Shown piece after piece: positions 44,287 to 52,664 of a DNA stretch of 64,000 nucleotides; positions within the stretch are counted from its first letter, which is position 1, and every line of letters begins with the position of its first letter. Location of the stretch: positions 744,001 through 808,000 of the forward strand of contig NZ_CP064791.1 in the NCBI RefSeq assembly GCF_017094465.1. Direction: 5' to 3'. Below the pieces are notes generated by a model that did not search any database, was not told the origin of the DNA, and saw only the letters and a program-made list of their open reading frames with translations. A program made the translations under genes and the position numbers. Source of the stretch: Halapricum desulfuricans. GTDB taxonomy: Archaea > Halobacteriota > Halobacteria > Halobacteriales > Haloarculaceae.

Positions 44287-45051
44287 ATGGTTGCATTAGA
44301 ACGTGAGCAGGTAGAGGGAATCGCCAACGACTGTTACGTTGATATCTACATTGCTGGCAATCTTTCCAACGGTTGGTGGCCCTGGCGGATGCAGCATGTC
44401 AATGAATCAGGTCCGAGTCACGTCGATAGGTGTGAGAGTTACATTCTCGATAGCTCGTATCGCGATAGGAATGTTGGTAACAGGGACGTGTTCGATCGAG
44501 CCCACGAACTTGGGGCCGATATGGTCGTCTTGGCTGACGTTCTCCACGATATGGAGTCAACCGTCGACGCCGTCCGGGATGGGTTGAATTTACTGGATAA
44601 CCATCCCTGTGAGGCTGACCCGATTATTCCCCTACAGCCGCCGCATAGCGAGTGTTATCGGCGACTCGAAGGGCTAGCTGACAGGTATGCGATTGGCGGC
44701 GTCAACACTGCAAGCACGCGTGAAAAGGTCGAAGCAGCCGGGGCCGTTCGTAATATAGCTGGACAAGATATCTGGCTACACGGACTCGGCTATGGTCTGG
44801 AAACACCTCAACCTCGATATGGATGCAATACATTAGTGTACGCTCTGAACGAGAATCCCGGCTTGCTTGACTCGCTGGATTACTCGACTCCAATCCAGAA
44901 CGCGCTAAATCAACCCATCAGCTCCGGAGATCACCGTACTATTCCTTCGAATGTCTATGCTGGATACGTGGTTCTGGAAGCTGCTCGACTGCTTTCTCCT
45001 TCGACACGGGTCGTGTCTGATGCCGAAAACCCCACCCCACTCGCATGGTGA
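44287..45051 (+). CDS. Unknown protein, possibly tRNA-guanine-transglycosylase-like
   Basis: A 254-residue protein I do not firmly recognise. YILDSSYRDRNVGNRDVFDRA, ADMVVLADVLHDMEST, DPIIPLQPPHSECYRRLEGL and AIGGVNTAS look like successive strands of a TIM barrel. They are reminiscent of TGT/DpdA proteins (the DS motif, the Asp-rich segment, then GG-V). DpdA-type proteins insert 7-deazaguanines into DNA, but no other deazaguanine genes are present. It starts immediately after the duplicated regulator fragment and lies 101 bases before the regulator-integrase operon. Confidence 0.55.
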   Translation: MVALEREQVEGIANDCYVDIYIAGNLSNGWWPWRMQHVNESGPSHVDRCESYILDSSYRDRNVGNRDVFDRAHELGADMVVLADVLHDMESTVDAVRDGLNLLDNHPCEADPIIPLQPPHSECYRRLEGLADRYAIGGVNTASTREKVEAAGAVRNIAGQDIWLHGLGYGLETPQPRYGCNTLVYALNENPGLLDSLDYSTPIQNALNQPISSGDHRTIPSNVYAGYVVLEAARLLSPSTRVVSDAENPTPLAW

Positions 45052-45091
45052 CACTCGGGTCAGGAGTGCCAATTCCTGCATCGAATGAGCA

Positions 45092-45108
45092 ACCGGTAGT
45101 CTACCGGT
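45092..45108. promoter_or_regulatory. Perfect inverted repeat before the integrase operon
   Basis: ACCGGTAG-T-CTACCGGT has perfect 8-bp arms. It lies 45 bases before the regulator start and contains TCTACCGGT, the motif also found just inside both element borders (30686 and 54308). It may be an operator or an integrase arm-binding site. Confidence 0.55.
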
Positions 45109-45152
45109 GGTATTAATCCTCTGACAATATGATTATGAATTGGAGAGTAACG

Positions 45153-45659
45153 ATGACAGATACATCTGAATCCTGGCGGGAGCAGGGTGAGAACATGGGT
45201 CTCAATGAAGAGACGGCTCGCATCGAACTGTACTGCAACTATCGGGACAAAGAAACATGGCAAGAAGAAGCCGACGTCGAGAATTACAGCAGTCTCAACA
45301 AGTATCTCCGCGATATGATTAATCTCGGTCGTGTGTACCGCAAAGAGGGGACTCAAGGCCGACAAGACGCTGACGATAGGGTTCAGGAACTCGAAGCCCA
45401 AATCGAAACGCTCCAACGAGAGTTGGCTAACCAGGAACCGGAGACCATCGGCCCTGACGTCGTTGATAACGCCCTCATTGAAACGCTACTCGGCGAGCAG
45501 TACCAGACCGTCGAAGAGATTCTCGAACAGTTGACCGCGAATGAGAACCTCCAAGCGAATCTCAAGAAACCAGTCGAAGACGCACTCTATGACTTGGCTG
45601 GCGACGGCCGTGCGGAGTATCAGGAAGGCTGGGGCTGGCGGCTTGGCGGTGAACAATGA
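45153..45659 (+). CDS. Small coiled-coil regulator upstream of the integrase
   Basis: A 168-residue protein. The N-terminal part (RIELYCNYRDKETWQEEADV ... SLNKYLRDMINLGRVY) resembles an RHH/MetJ-Arc DNA-binding unit. It is followed by a coiled coil (VQELEAQIETLQRELANQ) and a winged-helix-like C-terminus. The ATG at 45153 has a GGAG ribosome site seven bases upstream, which favours it over 45129. Its stop overlaps the integrase start (ATGAG), as is usual for such regulator-integrase pairs in haloarchaea. It is likely to act on excision or on the palindrome upstream. Confidence 0.75.
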   Translation: MTDTSESWREQGENMGLNEETARIELYCNYRDKETWQEEADVENYSSLNKYLRDMINLGRVYRKEGTQGRQDADDRVQELEAQIETLQRELANQEPETIGPDVVDNALIETLLGEQYQTVEEILEQLTANENLQANLKKPVEDALYDLAGDGRAEYQEGWGWRLGGEQ

Positions 45660-46591
45660 GCAAACCAAAACGGCACTCCAAGATCTACGAGAACAAGCAT
45701 GACGAGGTGAACGAGTTCCTCCAACGGAAGGAAGACCTCGGACGCAGCCGGAGTACACTGAATGAATACAGTCGCAATCTCCGTGAGTTCTTCAACGACG
45801 AATTTTCTGAGGTAGAGCCAGCTGATGTCGAGGTGCGACACATCGAGGAATATCTTGGTATCCTGAGCGAGCGGGATGTCGCACAGAACACGAAACGGCG
45901 CTATCTCGAATCACTATCTTCGTTCTTCGACTATGCGATGAAGCGACCACGTTTCAACCAGATAACGGGTAATCCAGTCGCGCCCGTCCTCGAAGAACTT
46001 CCAAAGGTGAACCGCTCACGCCCGGACTGTGCGACGTGGGAGAACGCTTGTAAGATTGTTCACGAGATACCCAGCCCCCGTAACCGGACGATAGCCGCCA
46101 TCCTCGCCAAGACTGGCTGCCGCTTACAAGAGGCGCTGGAAATTGAACTTGAAGATCTCCTAATCGATGATGGATTCATTCGGCTCCGGGTTCGGAAGGG
46201 CGGCGGACAAACGGTTGTGCCCGTTGACGAGGAGATGGTTCGGGCGATTGAACGCTACAAGGTGATTCGAACTGACTACGAGACTGCCTATCTGTTCCCA
46301 AGCAATCGAGGAGATCGCCTCTCAAAACAGCCAATTCGAAAACGAATCAAAGAGGGCGCTGTGGAAGCAGGTGTGATGGAACAGGGGGAGGACCGCTTCC
46401 ACCGGAAGTTCACCCCACACACGTTTCGGACCGTGTTTACGACGGCGATGCGGAACGCAGGGATGAGTAATCACGTTCTTCAGTATATTCGCGGCGATAG
46501 CGATAATCAGACGATGGACATCTATACTCGCGTCGACCGCACTACGGCCCGAGAAGAATACCTTGACTGTATCAAATCGCTGAACCTCTGA
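45656..46591 (+). CDS. Tyrosine recombinase / integrase
   Basis: A 311-residue site-specific recombinase. A SAM-like core-binding domain (about 15-110) precedes the catalytic domain. Catalytic residues visible are Arg in TGCRLQEAL, Lys in RVRKGGGQT, His/Arg in PHTFRTVFTTAM, and nucleophile Tyr in MDIYTRVD. The usual second His is in a divergent RGDSDNQT segment. It presumably integrates and excises this element. It is not split, so its attachment site is outside its own coding sequence. Confidence 0.92.
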   Translation: MSKPKRHSKIYENKHDEVNEFLQRKEDLGRSRSTLNEYSRNLREFFNDEFSEVEPADVEVRHIEEYLGILSERDVAQNTKRRYLESLSSFFDYAMKRPRFNQITGNPVAPVLEELPKVNRSRPDCATWENACKIVHEIPSPRNRTIAAILAKTGCRLQEALEIELEDLLIDDGFIRLRVRKGGGQTVVPVDEEMVRAIERYKVIRTDYETAYLFPSNRGDRLSKQPIRKRIKEGAVEAGVMEQGEDRFHRKFTPHTFRTVFTTAMRNAGMSNHVLQYIRGDSDNQTMDIYTRVDRTTAREEYLDCIKSLNL

Positions 46592-46817
46592 ACTCAAGAG
46601 ACGGATTACACCTCATGTCTGTTCTACGGGTCGTGAGGAGTCTCTCTACGATGTCACCCACTACCGAGATGATTGAATCTCCTTTCGACTGCACTTGGCC
46701 TGATACGGCCTCACCTTGTTCTCCTCTCGTTGGTCGGATTGCATCGCCAGATTGTTTGAGTGATGGGCTAGTGACAGCGGATATATTACTGCCCCGTATA
46801 GATTCTATCGAGCGACA

Positions 46818-46913
46818 ATGAAGGAAGGCAGGAAGGTGAGCCCGGAGGGAAGCCCCGGCTGGCTCGCCCAGGAGGTTCGGACTCATGAATCACTACGAGA
46901 GCAAGGAGAATAA
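46818..46913 (+). CDS. 31-residue leader-like ORF overlapping the primase start
   Basis: A short frame encoding MKEGRKVSPEGSPGWLAQEV..., which overlaps the first 29 bases of the primase gene in another frame. Its sequence is hydrophilic and lacks low-complexity bias. A hairpin-like gagcccggag/ccccggctggctc region lies within it. It may be a translated leader that couples to primase synthesis. It could also be fortuitous, so confidence is moderate. The 220 bases before it (46592-46817) show nothing else. Confidence 0.45.
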   Translation: MKEGRKVSPEGSPGWLAQEVRTHESLREQGE

Positions 46914-48171
46914 TTCTGCTGATTGTCATGTCTACCCACGGTTTTCCGAGCCTGGTACTCTTCGAGGATTCACGGTTACGACAGCAAGACCACCATTAGA
47001 GGCTCCCGGTCAAGTTCATACTCGACTAGTTGAGGCTGGTCTACCTGCCGAACGATTCGTGGACCTTCAGGACGGAACGAAAGAGCCGACAGCCAGCCAT
47101 ACTGACCCTGCGAACCAGTTCGGTGCCGAACACGTCGACGGAAACTACGGTATCTTCGCGGGATCGGGACTCATCGTCATCGACGTTGATCACCCCGACA
47201 AGCTTCCCACCTGGATGGTTCAGCTTTTGGCCCAGAATCCCACCTTTGCGGTTTCATCACCACATGGAAGCGAAGCTCGCCGGCACTACTTCTATCGGAT
47301 CGAGGGTACCGTCGAGACGGAGAAGACGTTCCTCAAAGACGAGTGGGGGAGTATCCGACTCAAGGGGGCCTACGCAGTCGGGCCTGGTTCGGTGATCGAT
47401 CACGACGAATACTGTGACGATTGTTCGCTCGCCGGTATCGGGGAATACGAGCCCCGTGCTCGATCGATCGAGACTCTCCAAGCCAACGCGTTCGAACCAG
47501 CACTTCCAGACGAGAGAGCGGAGACGGCTGACTCACGGGCTTCAGTCGAGATTGACATCAACGATCCCGAGTCCCGTATTCAACGAGGCCTCGATACGAA
47601 CGAATATTTCCGTGACCTCTGGACCTGGGCTCGTGAAGGCGGACGTCCTGCGATTGTCGGGTTTCCCGGGAATCGCTCGGCTGCGGAAACGGCGCTCTCG
47701 GCACACCTCAATTTCTGGTTGAGCGGGGATACCGACGCTATCCGTGATGCGTTCAACCGAATCCAACCGCCAAAGTGGTCTGTATCGGGGGAATCGTACC
47801 GACAGAGCGTGTTAGAGCAGGGCGATAACGGGATGTACTACGATCCAAATCCAGAGGGTGGCGGCGTCAGTTGGCATGCTGTCTTCGAGGTGATACTCGC
47901 TCTCTGTTACGAGTATGAGGGACAAGCTCGAACGCGGGCTCTGGCCGCCAGTGAGGACGTCGAAGTGAGCCAACGACAGGTGGTCAACGTGCTCAATCAA
48001 CTGAAGGAGATGGGATACCTCGACAAACAGCAAGACGAGCAGGACGGCCGGATCGAGTATTGGGTCGTCACCGACATGGAGGGATTAGTAGAGTTCTCAA
48101 ATAGTGACGACCTACTTGAACAGTACAATCCCCGTGATGCTCAACTCGAATGGTGTCGTCGGTATCTATAG
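46885..48171 (+). CDS. Prim-pol type DNA primase/polymerase
   Basis: A 428-residue replication protein of mobile elements. The bifunctional primase-polymerase domain has NYGIFAGSGLIVIDVDHPD (catalytic DVD) and VSSPHGSEARRHYFYR, which matches the S-P-x-G-x-x-H-x-Y core. IRLKGAYAVGPGSV completes the site. The C-terminus carries a winged helix (EVSQRQVVNVLNQLKEMGYLD). No helicase domain is fused. It would prime replication of the excised element, working with the ParB-clamp protein and host polymerases; this is inference. Confidence 0.88.
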   Translation: MNHYESKENNSADCHVYPRFSEPGTLRGFTVTTARPPLEAPGQVHTRLVEAGLPAERFVDLQDGTKEPTASHTDPANQFGAEHVDGNYGIFAGSGLIVIDVDHPDKLPTWMVQLLAQNPTFAVSSPHGSEARRHYFYRIEGTVETEKTFLKDEWGSIRLKGAYAVGPGSVIDHDEYCDDCSLAGIGEYEPRARSIETLQANAFEPALPDERAETADSRASVEIDINDPESRIQRGLDTNEYFRDLWTWAREGGRPAIVGFPGNRSAAETALSAHLNFWLSGDTDAIRDAFNRIQPPKWSVSGESYRQSVLEQGDNGMYYDPNPEGGGVSWHAVFEVILALCYEYEGQARTRALAASEDVEVSQRQVVNVLNQLKEMGYLDKQQDEQDGRIEYWVVTDMEGLVEFSNSDDLLEQYNPRDAQLEWCRRYL

Positions 48172-48428
48172 AAGCATCCTGAATTACCGCTCAAAGTCTG
48201 CCGTCTTAATATATTTCAGCTATCAGCTACCAGAGAGGTTCGAGTCCCGAATCGGTGAAATGGAGCCGCGCTCTCTCCCGGTAACATTTGTTCTGAGAGA
48301 GGCTCGGGAACGGAGATATCCGTCCCGGTGGTGAAGATCTCAAGGTCTCGCCGTGACCTATGACAGTGATTACAAACGTGTCCCCCCACTCACGGTCAAC
48401 ACTCTACCCTGTACAGCGACACGCTGGC
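48172..48428. other. Non-coding spacer
   Basis: An AT-richer stretch between the primase stop and the small minus-strand gene at 48429. Two TATA-like runs (cttaatatattt near 48206) are present. I see no gene, tRNA or clear repeat. Confidence 0.5.
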
Positions 48429-48554
48429 TTACTCGTCGTCTTCGTCTTCCGCGGTGGCCTGTTTCATACCTTCAGCAAGGGCCTCCCCGAAGTCTTCCTC
48501 CATCCACCGTGCTATCTCCTCGTTGCTCGCGTCTTCGTCGGGACGGTCGACCAT
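48429..48554 (-). CDS. 41-residue acidic protein
   Basis: A small gene encoding MVDRPDEDASNEEIARWMEE and a tail rich in Glu and Asp. The amphipathic helix EEIARWMEEDFGEALAEGM suggests a folded helical mini-protein. It lies opposite the HhH protein gene (48651), about 97 bases away. No family is recognised. Its strongly acidic composition, typical of halophilic proteins, supports real coding. Confidence 0.55.
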   Translation of the reverse strand: MVDRPDEDASNEEIARWMEEDFGEALAEGMKQATAEDEDDE

Positions 48555-48650
48555 ACGTGATTTTCAGAACTGTATCCCGATAACATCTGTGTCGAGAACG
48601 GATAGCCCAGTATCAGGGGACCTATCACACGCAGATCTGAAGCAGGTAGT

Positions 48651-49181
48651 ATGGACGCTGACGAGATCCGAGACTGGCGCGACCGTTACGACGAGGTCTA
48701 TGACGACGAACTTCAGGCTATCGAGGCGCGTCTCCACGAGGACCTTACCGACCAACAGTATATCACTCGCGACCAACTCGAAGACGTGGTTCGGTGGAAA
48801 CTGAACGGTATGCCAGGAAGACGTGAACGGAATATCAAGCAGGTACAGACTGTCCCGGATGAGTTCGTTCGACTGGTGAGTGAGGCGGCGTTTCTGGTCG
48901 ACGATCCAGCCCTCCAACTGAAAACGCTGAAATCGATTCCAGGGATCGGTGGTGCAACGGCAACGGTCATACTGATGTTCTACGACCCCGAAACCTACGC
49001 GATCGGTGACCGATATATCGTTCACGAGTTCTTCGGAGAGGACCGAGGTATGCGCGTCACGGACTATCCCGACATCCTCGAAGAACTCCACGACCGCAAC
49101 CCCGGCGGCTTCGACCTCCGAACCGTTGAGAAAGCCTACTATCAGAGATACCGGATCGAGAACGACGTTGGGGACTGGTAA
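48651..49181 (+). CDS. Helix-hairpin-helix DNA-binding protein
   Basis: A 176-residue protein with an HhH motif, LKSIPGIGGATATVIL (about 93-108), followed by FYDPETYAIGDRYIVHEFFG. This resembles the HhH core and following segment of DNA glycosylases, including a potential catalytic Asp in AIGDRY. N-terminal RWKLNGMPGRRERNI matches a conserved haloarchaeal hypothetical family. It lacks an iron-sulfur cluster. It may be a repair or DNA-structure-binding protein. Confidence 0.7.
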   Translation: MDADEIRDWRDRYDEVYDDELQAIEARLHEDLTDQQYITRDQLEDVVRWKLNGMPGRRERNIKQVQTVPDEFVRLVSEAAFLVDDPALQLKTLKSIPGIGGATATVILMFYDPETYAIGDRYIVHEFFGEDRGMRVTDYPDILEELHDRNPGGFDLRTVEKAYYQRYRIENDVGDW

Positions 49182-49271
49182 ACCAACAGACTGCGTAGCG
49201 ACCGGATCTACCTGGAGGGTGTGCTCCGTGGGGAAAGCGACCCGACAAGAAAAGAAATCGCTCTACGCGGC

Positions 49272-49522
49272 TCACTCGGGGGAGAAATAGAAGTCGACGT
49301 CCACGAGCTGACCGTGGGAGTATACGTCCACTTCAGCGGCGCAATATGCCGCTCTACCATCGTTTGAATGGGTCCGAATACGTCAGAGTCGCCCATAGGA
49401 GGCGTGAGTCCGTTCTCCACGGGTTCCCCGTTGACTGAGACCCATTCATCTTCCCTGAACAGGACTTGTCGGAGAACAGCCTCTCCACGTTTTGCTCGGG
49501 ATGATACTAAGGTGGCCGGCAA
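49272..49522 (-). pseudogene. Frameshifted small gene remnant
   Basis: Two minus-strand frames together read as one protein. The upstream frame gives VLFREDEWVSVNGEPVENG and MGDSDVFGPIQ. A different frame then gives THSNDGRAAYCAAEVDVYSH, ending DFYFSPE before a stop at 49272. The switch is near 49360-49375. Both halves are acidic and protein-like, whereas the frame continuing past the switch turns Ser/Thr/Pro-rich. Either the gene is dead or the window has a sequencing indel. No function is known. Confidence 0.6.
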
Positions 49523-49535
49523 TCGAAGTCCCTGT

Positions 49536-49958
49536 ATGAAACCTCCTGCCGATATTGACAGTCTCGAAGAAATGACTCAGCTCCTGACGTCAGAGTATTC
49601 GGTAGATGAAGCAGAGGTTCAGTCAATTCTTGGGCGTGTCATCATTGAATTTGAGCAAGCCGATACCTCCAACCTCAGCGAGGAGGATATTCTCGATTAT
49701 CTTCTTCAGATGACGGTCCGCGAGGTACAGCAAAGAGAACGAGCCCGAGAGCAATATCAAGACGAAGATCAGGTCGATCAGCTGCGGAAGGAGAAGGGTG
49801 GCATCCTCAATAATGAGTATCCGAATAGAGACCCGGAACAGTGGCGTGCAAAGTGTGAAGCCAACTTTTGCCGGTTCGAATCTATGCTAATAGATAACAA
49901 GGTCGATAGGGTGCTGTGTCCCGTCTGTGGGCGAGAGCTCTGGATTGAACCTGCCTAG
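49536..49958 (+). CDS. Hypothetical protein with C-terminal zinc knuckle
   Basis: A 140-residue acidic protein. The first 100 residues are helical (VDEAEVQSILGRVIIEFEQA ... YLLQMTVREVQQRERAREQ). The C-terminus has one Cys pair, LCPVCGRELWIEP, with additional Cys in AKCEANFC that could complete a metal site. ATG 49536 is chosen because the longer frame to 49368 is antisense to the pseudogene. No known family is recognised. Confidence 0.65.
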   Translation: MKPPADIDSLEEMTQLLTSEYSVDEAEVQSILGRVIIEFEQADTSNLSEEDILDYLLQMTVREVQQRERAREQYQDEDQVDQLRKEKGGILNNEYPNRDPEQWRAKCEANFCRFESMLIDNKVDRVLCPVCGRELWIEPA

Positions 49959-50137
49959 AGCCGAGAGGCGAACAAGGTTGCAGAGTCAAGTGACAAGCCC
50001 CTGTGGCTGTGACACTCTCTATAGGATAGCATCAAATAGCGGAATTCGCATATAGTGGGACGGGCTCCCTAGCAGCTGAGTTTTGTAAGGGATTCTAATA
50101 CTTTTTAAGAGGAAACCACATTCAGAAGAGGCGACAG

Positions 50138-50416
50138 CTATCCAATCTCGTCTCGAGGAGGAAGCCAAGCCTCACGTCCTAACTCAGTGATTCGGTACCA
50201 ACGGGCCTTTTCATCTTCATCTGGGTTCACACACTCTACTAGGTCGCGTTCCTGCAACTCAGCAAGTGCTTCACTGACCCGCTGACGGCGGTACCCCTGG
50301 TCATCAGCGATCTCTATTGGACGGGCTTGCTTTCCATCCCACAGATACCACATAGTATTAGCTCTAAATCTTGAGCTGCTGATGAACTCGTAGAGATCAT
50401 CAGTATCAGTGGGCAT
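50138..50416 (-). CDS. Winged-helix transcriptional regulator
   Basis: A 92-residue MarR/PadR-like winged helix: FRANTMWYLWDGKQARPIEI, then the recognition helix YRRQRVSEALAELQERDLVE and a wing (ARWYRITELG). It is divergent from the ParB-clamp gene across 120 bases, so it probably represses that gene and itself. The preceding spacer, 49959-50137, shows no gene. Confidence 0.8.
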   Translation of the reverse strand: MPTDTDDLYEFISSSRFRANTMWYLWDGKQARPIEIADDQGYRRQRVSEALAELQERDLVECVNPDEDEKARWYRITELGREAWLPPRDEIG

Positions 50417-50536
50417 CAGTTGATACCACGTTTGGAGCCTTCTCTAAAATATCAACTGGGGATTGAGCATCACCATCGTAACGGATTTTATAAAATTCGT
50501 AACATTTGATTTACACATCCGGGTCGAAATTCGGGT

Positions 50537-52135
50537 ATGGCTCAAAATGAGCCGCGGAACGGCCCGAACGAGAACTGTGCGGAAAGACAAACCACCGGCA
50601 AAATTGCAGGAAAATCCCACTCGGTGACAGTTGAACACTGTGACCCCGAGGCCCTGACACCGCATCCACGAAACGAAGATATCTACGGTGACGGAGCTCC
50701 AGACTGGTTCGTTGAGACGATCGATGAAAACAGCATCGAGGAGCCGATCATGCTCGTCGCCGAGAGTCACCTAGTGGATGAGGATACGGAGGTAGTCATT
50801 AGTGGCCACCGACGCATTGACGCTGCGAAACAGCTTGGACTCGAGGAAGTCCCCGTTATTATTCGCGACCCTTACGAATCGGAATTGGCCGAACGTGAGG
50901 GGCTTATCGAACACAACAAACAGCGGAAGAAGTCGTTCAGTCAGAAGATGCGGGAAGCGAAGGAATTGATTCAGATTGAACGCGAACGTGCCAAGAAGCG
51001 ACAACAGCGGGGCAAGGCTATCGACGACGCGAGGGGTCCTCAAGATTTTGAGGAAGGTGAAACGTACGAACTCGTCGCTGACCGCTTTGACCGGTCGAAA
51101 GGATGGCTTCGATATTCGGTAGAGGTCTGGGACGCGCAAAATAGCGATAATGAAATGATTGCGAATCGGGCAGAGAACCTTGTTGAGCAGATAGACCGCG
51201 GCGAGACGTCTCCCTATAACGCGTATCAGACTATCAAGACCAGACGTAAACAGCTCGACCGAAGTTTATCGACAACCGAGAGCATACAGTTTGATGGAAA
51301 TAGTGTCGATCATGAGGACCACCCACCCGCGCAGGCATCTTGGTTGGTCGACTCGTCTAAGCTGAAGCGAATATTAGAGGTCGGGAGCGTCGGGCTCTTT
51401 GACTGGCTCTATTTGGAGATCTCACCCGGGAGAGTTCAGGTCCTTCAGTCTACGCTTCCCGGCGCAACCGGTAGAGTCGTTTCGTATTGCAGCTTTGGAG
51501 AGGAGTATTTCGAGCAATTCGAGCTTGCTCGTGATGAGTCGCTAAAGGCCTTCATTGACGCAGAGCGCATCTATACGACAGTGGAAAGGGATGATAGCGA
51601 TACCGTCCAACTGAAATTCCGAGCAGACGATACTGATGACTTCGCCACAGGGGTTGAGTTCGTGGGGGACTTACAGTTCTGGAGTCGAACGAATGCCATT
51701 GACGATCAGAGCGAATTAGAAGCGCTCTTGGAGCGAATTCCGGTTGATATCCATAATCGGTTTCATGACCAAGATATCCTTCTGGACTCAGGCGGGAATC
51801 AAGCCTCAACCCGAATCGAGACCCGAGTTAGTGAGGTTATGAATATGATGTGGGTCGTGAACCACACACCGGGAGACGACGACTATCCAGTAACAGTCGA
51901 AGACGGAGAGTTTAGATTCTTCACGGGTGACGAGACCTCATATATGAAGGGGCGACTGGACGCAAACGTATCTGGTCCGGAGGTTTCCAAGAGATTCGAT
52001 TTTGGATTCGACGAGGTCTTTAACACACTATCAGGCAAGGTTGAACTTCAGACTGCACCAGCCGAACAAGCTCTACTAGCAGTCGTTCAGCGCAACGATG
52101 ACCATGTAATCCGCCACGTCATCGCTCCAGCGTAG
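50537..52135 (+). CDS. ParB-like protein with PCNA-like C-terminal domain
   Basis: A 532-residue protein with an unusual layout. Residues 28-130 form a ParB N-domain with the CTP/DNA motif SGHRRIDAAKQLG (GHRR 90-93) and EREGLIEHNKQR. A HTH-like helical part follows to about 240. Residues 268-532 look like a sliding clamp: WLVDSSKLKRILEVGSV and DAERIYTTVERDDSDTVQLKF recall the first clamp domain. STRIETRVSEV and FDFGFDEVFNTLSGKVELQT recall the second, and the end, VIRHVIAPA, resembles the PCNA terminus Y-M-L-A-P-R. No ParA gene is adjacent. The clamp reading is by eye only. Confidence 0.75.
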   Translation: MAQNEPRNGPNENCAERQTTGKIAGKSHSVTVEHCDPEALTPHPRNEDIYGDGAPDWFVETIDENSIEEPIMLVAESHLVDEDTEVVISGHRRIDAAKQLGLEEVPVIIRDPYESELAEREGLIEHNKQRKKSFSQKMREAKELIQIERERAKKRQQRGKAIDDARGPQDFEEGETYELVADRFDRSKGWLRYSVEVWDAQNSDNEMIANRAENLVEQIDRGETSPYNAYQTIKTRRKQLDRSLSTTESIQFDGNSVDHEDHPPAQASWLVDSSKLKRILEVGSVGLFDWLYLEISPGRVQVLQSTLPGATGRVVSYCSFGEEYFEQFELARDESLKAFIDAERIYTTVERDDSDTVQLKFRADDTDDFATGVEFVGDLQFWSRTNAIDDQSELEALLERIPVDIHNRFHDQDILLDSGGNQASTRIETRVSEVMNMMWVVNHTPGDDDYPVTVEDGEFRFFTGDETSYMKGRLDANVSGPEVSKRFDFGFDEVFNTLSGKVELQTAPAEQALLAVVQRNDDHVIRHVIAPA

Positions 52136-52185
52136 CACAACACCCCCAGGGCCAGGCCAGGAACAAACAGATAATCTTTAAAAAT

Positions 52186-52290
52186 CAACTTTCGCTCTCG
52201 GCACGGCTCTATAAGAAGCTCTGGCTAATCGGCGAAAACTGGGACACCGGAGAGCAGGACTACGTGACTCGGGAGATAAATCAGTACTGA
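52186..52290 (+). pseudogene. Orphan C-terminal protein fragment
   Basis: After the ParB-clamp stop, one frame reads LSARLYKKLWLIGENWDTGE and then QDYVTREINQY before TGA at 52288. It looks like the end of a real protein, but there is no start codon in frame after the last upstream stop. It may be debris from a deleted gene. The rest of 52136-52433 shows nothing identifiable. Confidence 0.35.
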
Positions 52291-52433
52291 CTCCTCAGTA
52301 GGTGGGTTTTGCTAAACCCTGTTCGACGAGTAGACTGGGTTGTTGAAGTCGCCTGTTCGCACACTCTTGTTACATCGGTTGCAGATGTGACCTGACCGAA
52401 CTCCGTTGAGGGCCTTCGTAGGATTCGACCGAG

Positions 52434-52664
52434 TTATCCGCGACACTCATCGGGGAAGTCCATCTTGTTCAGGACTTCAACCCCACAGCGGACGCATTTC
52501 AGGTAGTGTTCGATATAGCCGCTACGTGTTCCGTCTCGCTTGTGCGGCTCCGGATGGTGTCCGGGGACCCACTCGCTCTTTCGGATGACTCGATGCTCAC
52601 CGGTCTTCGAGGCTCCATCGTGTTCTGGCGGTACGACCGAAGAATTGAATTTCGATTCGCTCAT
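52434..52664 (-). CDS. Small zinc-binding protein
   Basis: A 76-residue protein ending HYLKCVRCGVEVLNKMDFPD-E-C, a C-x2-C...C pattern with nearby His (PGHHPEPHKRDG) that could hold one zinc. The N-terminal 30 residues look disordered. Similar short zinc-ribbon proteins occur near replication genes of haloarchaeal elements. No function is assigned. Confidence 0.6.
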   Translation of the reverse strand: MSESKFNSSVVPPEHDGASKTGEHRVIRKSEWVPGHHPEPHKRDGTRSGYIEHYLKCVRCGVEVLNKMDFPDECRG

